From Pseudomonadales bacterium (GTDB lineage: Bacteria; Pseudomonadota; Gammaproteobacteria; Pseudomonadales; JANQJO01): a stretch of DNA of 55,628 nucleotides. Positions 53,606-55,628 of the stretch are shown in pieces (within the stretch, counting starts at the first letter, position 1; the number at the start of each line of letters is the position of its first letter). Where the stretch lies: the NCBI GenBank assembly GCA_028281605.1, contig JANQJO010000058.1, positions 1 through 55,628 of the forward strand, given 5' to 3'. The translations under genes were made by a program, and so were the position numbers. Under the pieces are notes generated by a model. The model was not told the DNA's origin. It made no database searches and saw only the letters and a program-made list of their open reading frames with translations.

Positions 53606-55465
53606 TTATTGTTCCACCCGAAATCTATTTAGTAGCTGATGTTGCTGGATCTTCATAAACGCACTACTAAGATGCCAAACATTGTCCATCCACACCAAAT
53701 TATTCACTAGATCTTTTTTAAACCCACCCTTTACCTTTTCTTTATGTTTAATATAATAAGTATTAACAGGTGTATACTGTAAACGAAGCAGAAATGCAGT
53801 TGTCTGTCGAATGACTTGTGTATATCGATCATATCGTTTCTGATCACCAGCTAATCGAGCAACATAAGCGGCATCACACAACGATTCAAGTGAAGCTGAT
53901 GTAATCGAGTTATTGCCGTAAAAACCAGGTTTCGCTTCAAGATTTCCATCATAATCAAAATAGACTTCATACTCTGAATTTTGACGATACCATTTTACCA
54001 CACGATCATTAATTGCAAATACAATATCACGATAGCGCGGATTCTTAGTAATCACATAGAGCTGGGTAAAAGGTTGCGTAAACCAAGCCGGTGCATAAGG
54101 CGCATAGTTAAGCGGACCCAACTTCATCATCTGATAGAGCGGGGCTTCGTAAGCCAAAAAGGCTTGCTCTAACATGACCCGTAACGATTCATCTTCAGTA
54201 TGTTGATAGAGATACGCAAGACTTAACATAATCTGCCCCGGCATAAAATATTGGCTCTGTCCCCACTGAGTCCTGAACTCTCCATTGTCTTTTTGATAGG
54301 TTTTTATCCACTCAACCAGTAGCTCAACGATCGCTTGATAATGCTCGTATTCACCCCGTTCCAATATTGCCGCAATCACAAAACCCGCCGTTGTCCAGCG
54401 ATGCTGAACCAAATCTCCTCGAGGTAAGGCTTCAGATGACGGAATAATAGCACCCCGCTCGATCGATGCTTTCCTATTAAAATATCGCTCTAAATAATAG
54501 TCTAACGTCTCTTTTCCAAGATCTTTCAGTTCAGGATCATTCAGAAAATAAGCGAGGCGATTTAAAATCCACATAGACATCGTGGATCTCACCATACTTC
54601 TTTTATCTTCATAATATCGATCTTGAGTCGGGCCATATTGATAGGTAATTTGTCCATCAAATACATTATTTTTATGCCAATGCCCGATCAGTTGTAGCCG
54701 ATAATCCAATTCTTGATAGGTTAATTGGCCTGCTGTAAAGATCTCATGTCCACGAAAGTACTGTGTAAATCGTCGGTTTGGATAGGCCTCTCCAAAATGA
54801 ATCGTTCGATATATTTCTATCGTTAAATCATTTTTACTTGGCATTTGCTTAGCATCAAAACCCAGTTTTTTCGCCAGATAACTGCGCGAAAGTTTTGAAT
54901 TTAGATTATAGGTTAACGCATACAGCGGCGTAATTTCAGCACGTTTTCCCTCAAATTCATACACCAGCCCGGTGACACGAGGCTCATATACTTTATTATG
55001 AAAGAGTCCAGTGATCCCAAAGTTAGGAAACCGTCCAGAATAACTCACCACCATTAGGTGGATAAATGCAGACTGCAAATGATCCTGCGCCCCATCTAAA
55101 GCCTTATCCACTTTTTCAAACAGACCGGTATGACTCCCTCCTACTCTTCTACTCCATACCATCTTACCACGATTATTGAACAGCACCGCAATGAGATCAG
55201 CGTTGACATCTGACAACCCAAGATCATTAATCTGATTGTCTGCCTGCTTCACACCATCCAATCTGGCACGTGCATAATTCAATAAGGTTTTTTGTTGTAG
55301 CCGGGTGAGTGTTATCTCTGGCTGGTAATAGGCTTCTTGCGTAATTAACGCATAAGCTGGGGTAACAATCAAGACTGTGGCAGCCAACATACCGATCAAT
55401 AATAACCGAATTTTAAACCAGTGCCGCAACGCACGATCTAGAGTAATAACGCTAATGGCCCTCAC
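53606..55465 (-). CDS. Secreted protein with AMMECR1-like N-terminus and alpha/alpha-barrel C-terminus
   Basis: An N-terminal hydrophobic stretch (LLLIGMLAATVLIVTPAYA, about 21-39) is a signal peptide or anchor. Residues 50-130, with RLQQKTLLNYARARLDG and LIAVLFNNRGKMVWSRRVGG, recall AMMECR1-like domains. Residues 290-610 look like a six-hairpin (alpha/alpha) glycosidase-type barrel with repeated helices (MSMWILNRLAYFLNDPELKD, HRWTTAGFVIAAILERGEY, GQIMLSLAYLYQHTEDE). The function may be glycan modification. Both domain calls are tentative. The start is a GTG (RAISVITLDRALRHW follows) with an imperfect ribosome site. It is coupled to the GT-C-like gene downstream. Confidence 0.6.
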   Translation of the reverse strand: MRAISVITLDRALRHWFKIRLLLIGMLAATVLIVTPAYALITQEAYYQPEITLTRLQQKTLLNYARARLDGVKQADNQINDLGLSDVNADLIAVLFNNRGKMVWSRRVGGSHTGLFEKVDKALDGAQDHLQSAFIHLMVVSYSGRFPNFGITGLFHNKVYEPRVTGLVYEFEGKRAEITPLYALTYNLNSKLSRSYLAKKLGFDAKQMPSKNDLTIEIYRTIHFGEAYPNRRFTQYFRGHEIFTAGQLTYQELDYRLQLIGHWHKNNVFDGQITYQYGPTQDRYYEDKRSMVRSTMSMWILNRLAYFLNDPELKDLGKETLDYYLERYFNRKASIERGAIIPSSEALPRGDLVQHRWTTAGFVIAAILERGEYEHYQAIVELLVEWIKTYQKDNGEFRTQWGQSQYFMPGQIMLSLAYLYQHTEDESLRVMLEQAFLAYEAPLYQMMKLGPLNYAPYAPAWFTQPFTQLYVITKNPRYRDIVFAINDRVVKWYRQNSEYEVYFDYDGNLEAKPGFYGNNSITSASLESLCDAAYVARLAGDQKRYDRYTQVIRQTTAFLLRLQYTPVNTYYIKHKEKVKGGFKKDLVNNLVWMDNVWHLSSAFMKIQQHQLLNRFRVEQ

Positions 55466-55537
55466 CTCAAAGCAAAATTAGGGCACATTTAAACCCAGAT
55501 AAGCGGTAAAATCATCTATATTCTTTTCACTTAGGAG

Positions 55538-55628
55538 GTGTCCCAGAATAAAGTTTACAATGTGAGCGGATGCATGTCTGAGCGCAGCGAGTTCAGGAGC
55601 GAAGCTTGTAAACTTTATTCTGGGACAC
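55538..55628. repeat. Repeat family D, copy 2 (same core, different arms)
   Basis: Perfect 23-base arms at 55538-55560 (GTGTCCCAGAATAAAGTTTA then CAA) and 55606-55628 flank the 38-base core at 55564-55601, which differs from copy 1 at three positions. The arms show no similarity to those of copy 1. The right arm ends exactly at the window end, so the palindrome may extend further. Confidence 0.85.

Overview
The window is AT-rich chromosomal DNA, most likely from a gammaproteobacterium. The support is the block yggS-proC-yggT divergent from pilT-pilU, an arrangement known from Pseudomonas, together with a gsp type II secretion operon with exeA/gspB homologues, a type VI secretion (T6SS) block, a one-piece tmRNA and an ISAs1-family insertion sequence. 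I cannot name the genus from the sequence. GC content is uneven: the first 7 kb and the 43.0-44.6 kb membrane-protein gene look clearly richer in A+T than the gsp, pil and T6SS genes.

Layout. 1-7.1 kb: one giant, very AT-rich gene (2267 codons) with helical, TPR-like stretches and no recognised function, with repeats at its 3' end. 7.1-18.0 kb, minus strand: gspE-F-G-H-I-J-K-L-M, then exeA (gspA) and gspB; gspC and gspD are not here. 18.1-21.2 kb, minus strand: tlpA-like thioredoxin, DUF4266 lipoprotein, DUF3570 protein and apbE, apparently one envelope redox operon. 21.4-24.1 kb: galE, an Smr-domain gene, the wreck of a BrnT/BrnA toxin-antitoxin pair and an orphan protein. 24.1-28.8 kb: yggT, proC and yggS on the minus strand, pilT and pilU on the plus strand. 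28.8-30.3 kb: small orphan genes and a 101-bp palindromic repeat.

30.3-33.7 kb: a T6SS effector module: PAAR-like/DUF4150 protein with a C-terminal PD-(D/E)xK nuclease of VRR-NUC type, a DUF3396-type immunity protein and a TIGR02270-type protein. 34.1-35.0 kb: tmRNA with an unusual tag, a short coding remnant and tRNA-Glu(TTC). 35.1-36.2 kb: an ISAs1-family element with 9-bp target duplications and an internally deleted transposase. 36.3-42.2 kb, minus strand: a flippase, then the T6SS block tagH-tssJ-tssK-tssL, which stops before the usual tssM. 42.2-43.0 kb: a gene-free spacer holding copies of three repeat families. 43.0-51.6 kb: an orphan membrane protein, two alpha/beta hydrolases, a DUF1353 protein, a divergent CoaD and two orphans. 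51.9-55.5 kb, minus strand: a secreted/anchored protein and a GT-C-like membrane protein, apparently one envelope glycan operon.

The most distinctive signal is repeat structure. At least four families recur: (A) a roughly 22-bp motif, core TTTCGTGCTCGTTCCTTAA, which in four of six copies lies at or just past a gene's stop codon, always in the same orientation relative to that gene; (B) a 64-bp palindromic MITE-like unit with three copies of identical length; (C) a 101-bp palindrome with 34-bp arms; (D) a 38-bp core flanked by unrelated inverted arms at two sites, one arm pair resembling family A. No CRISPR array or complete prophage was seen.
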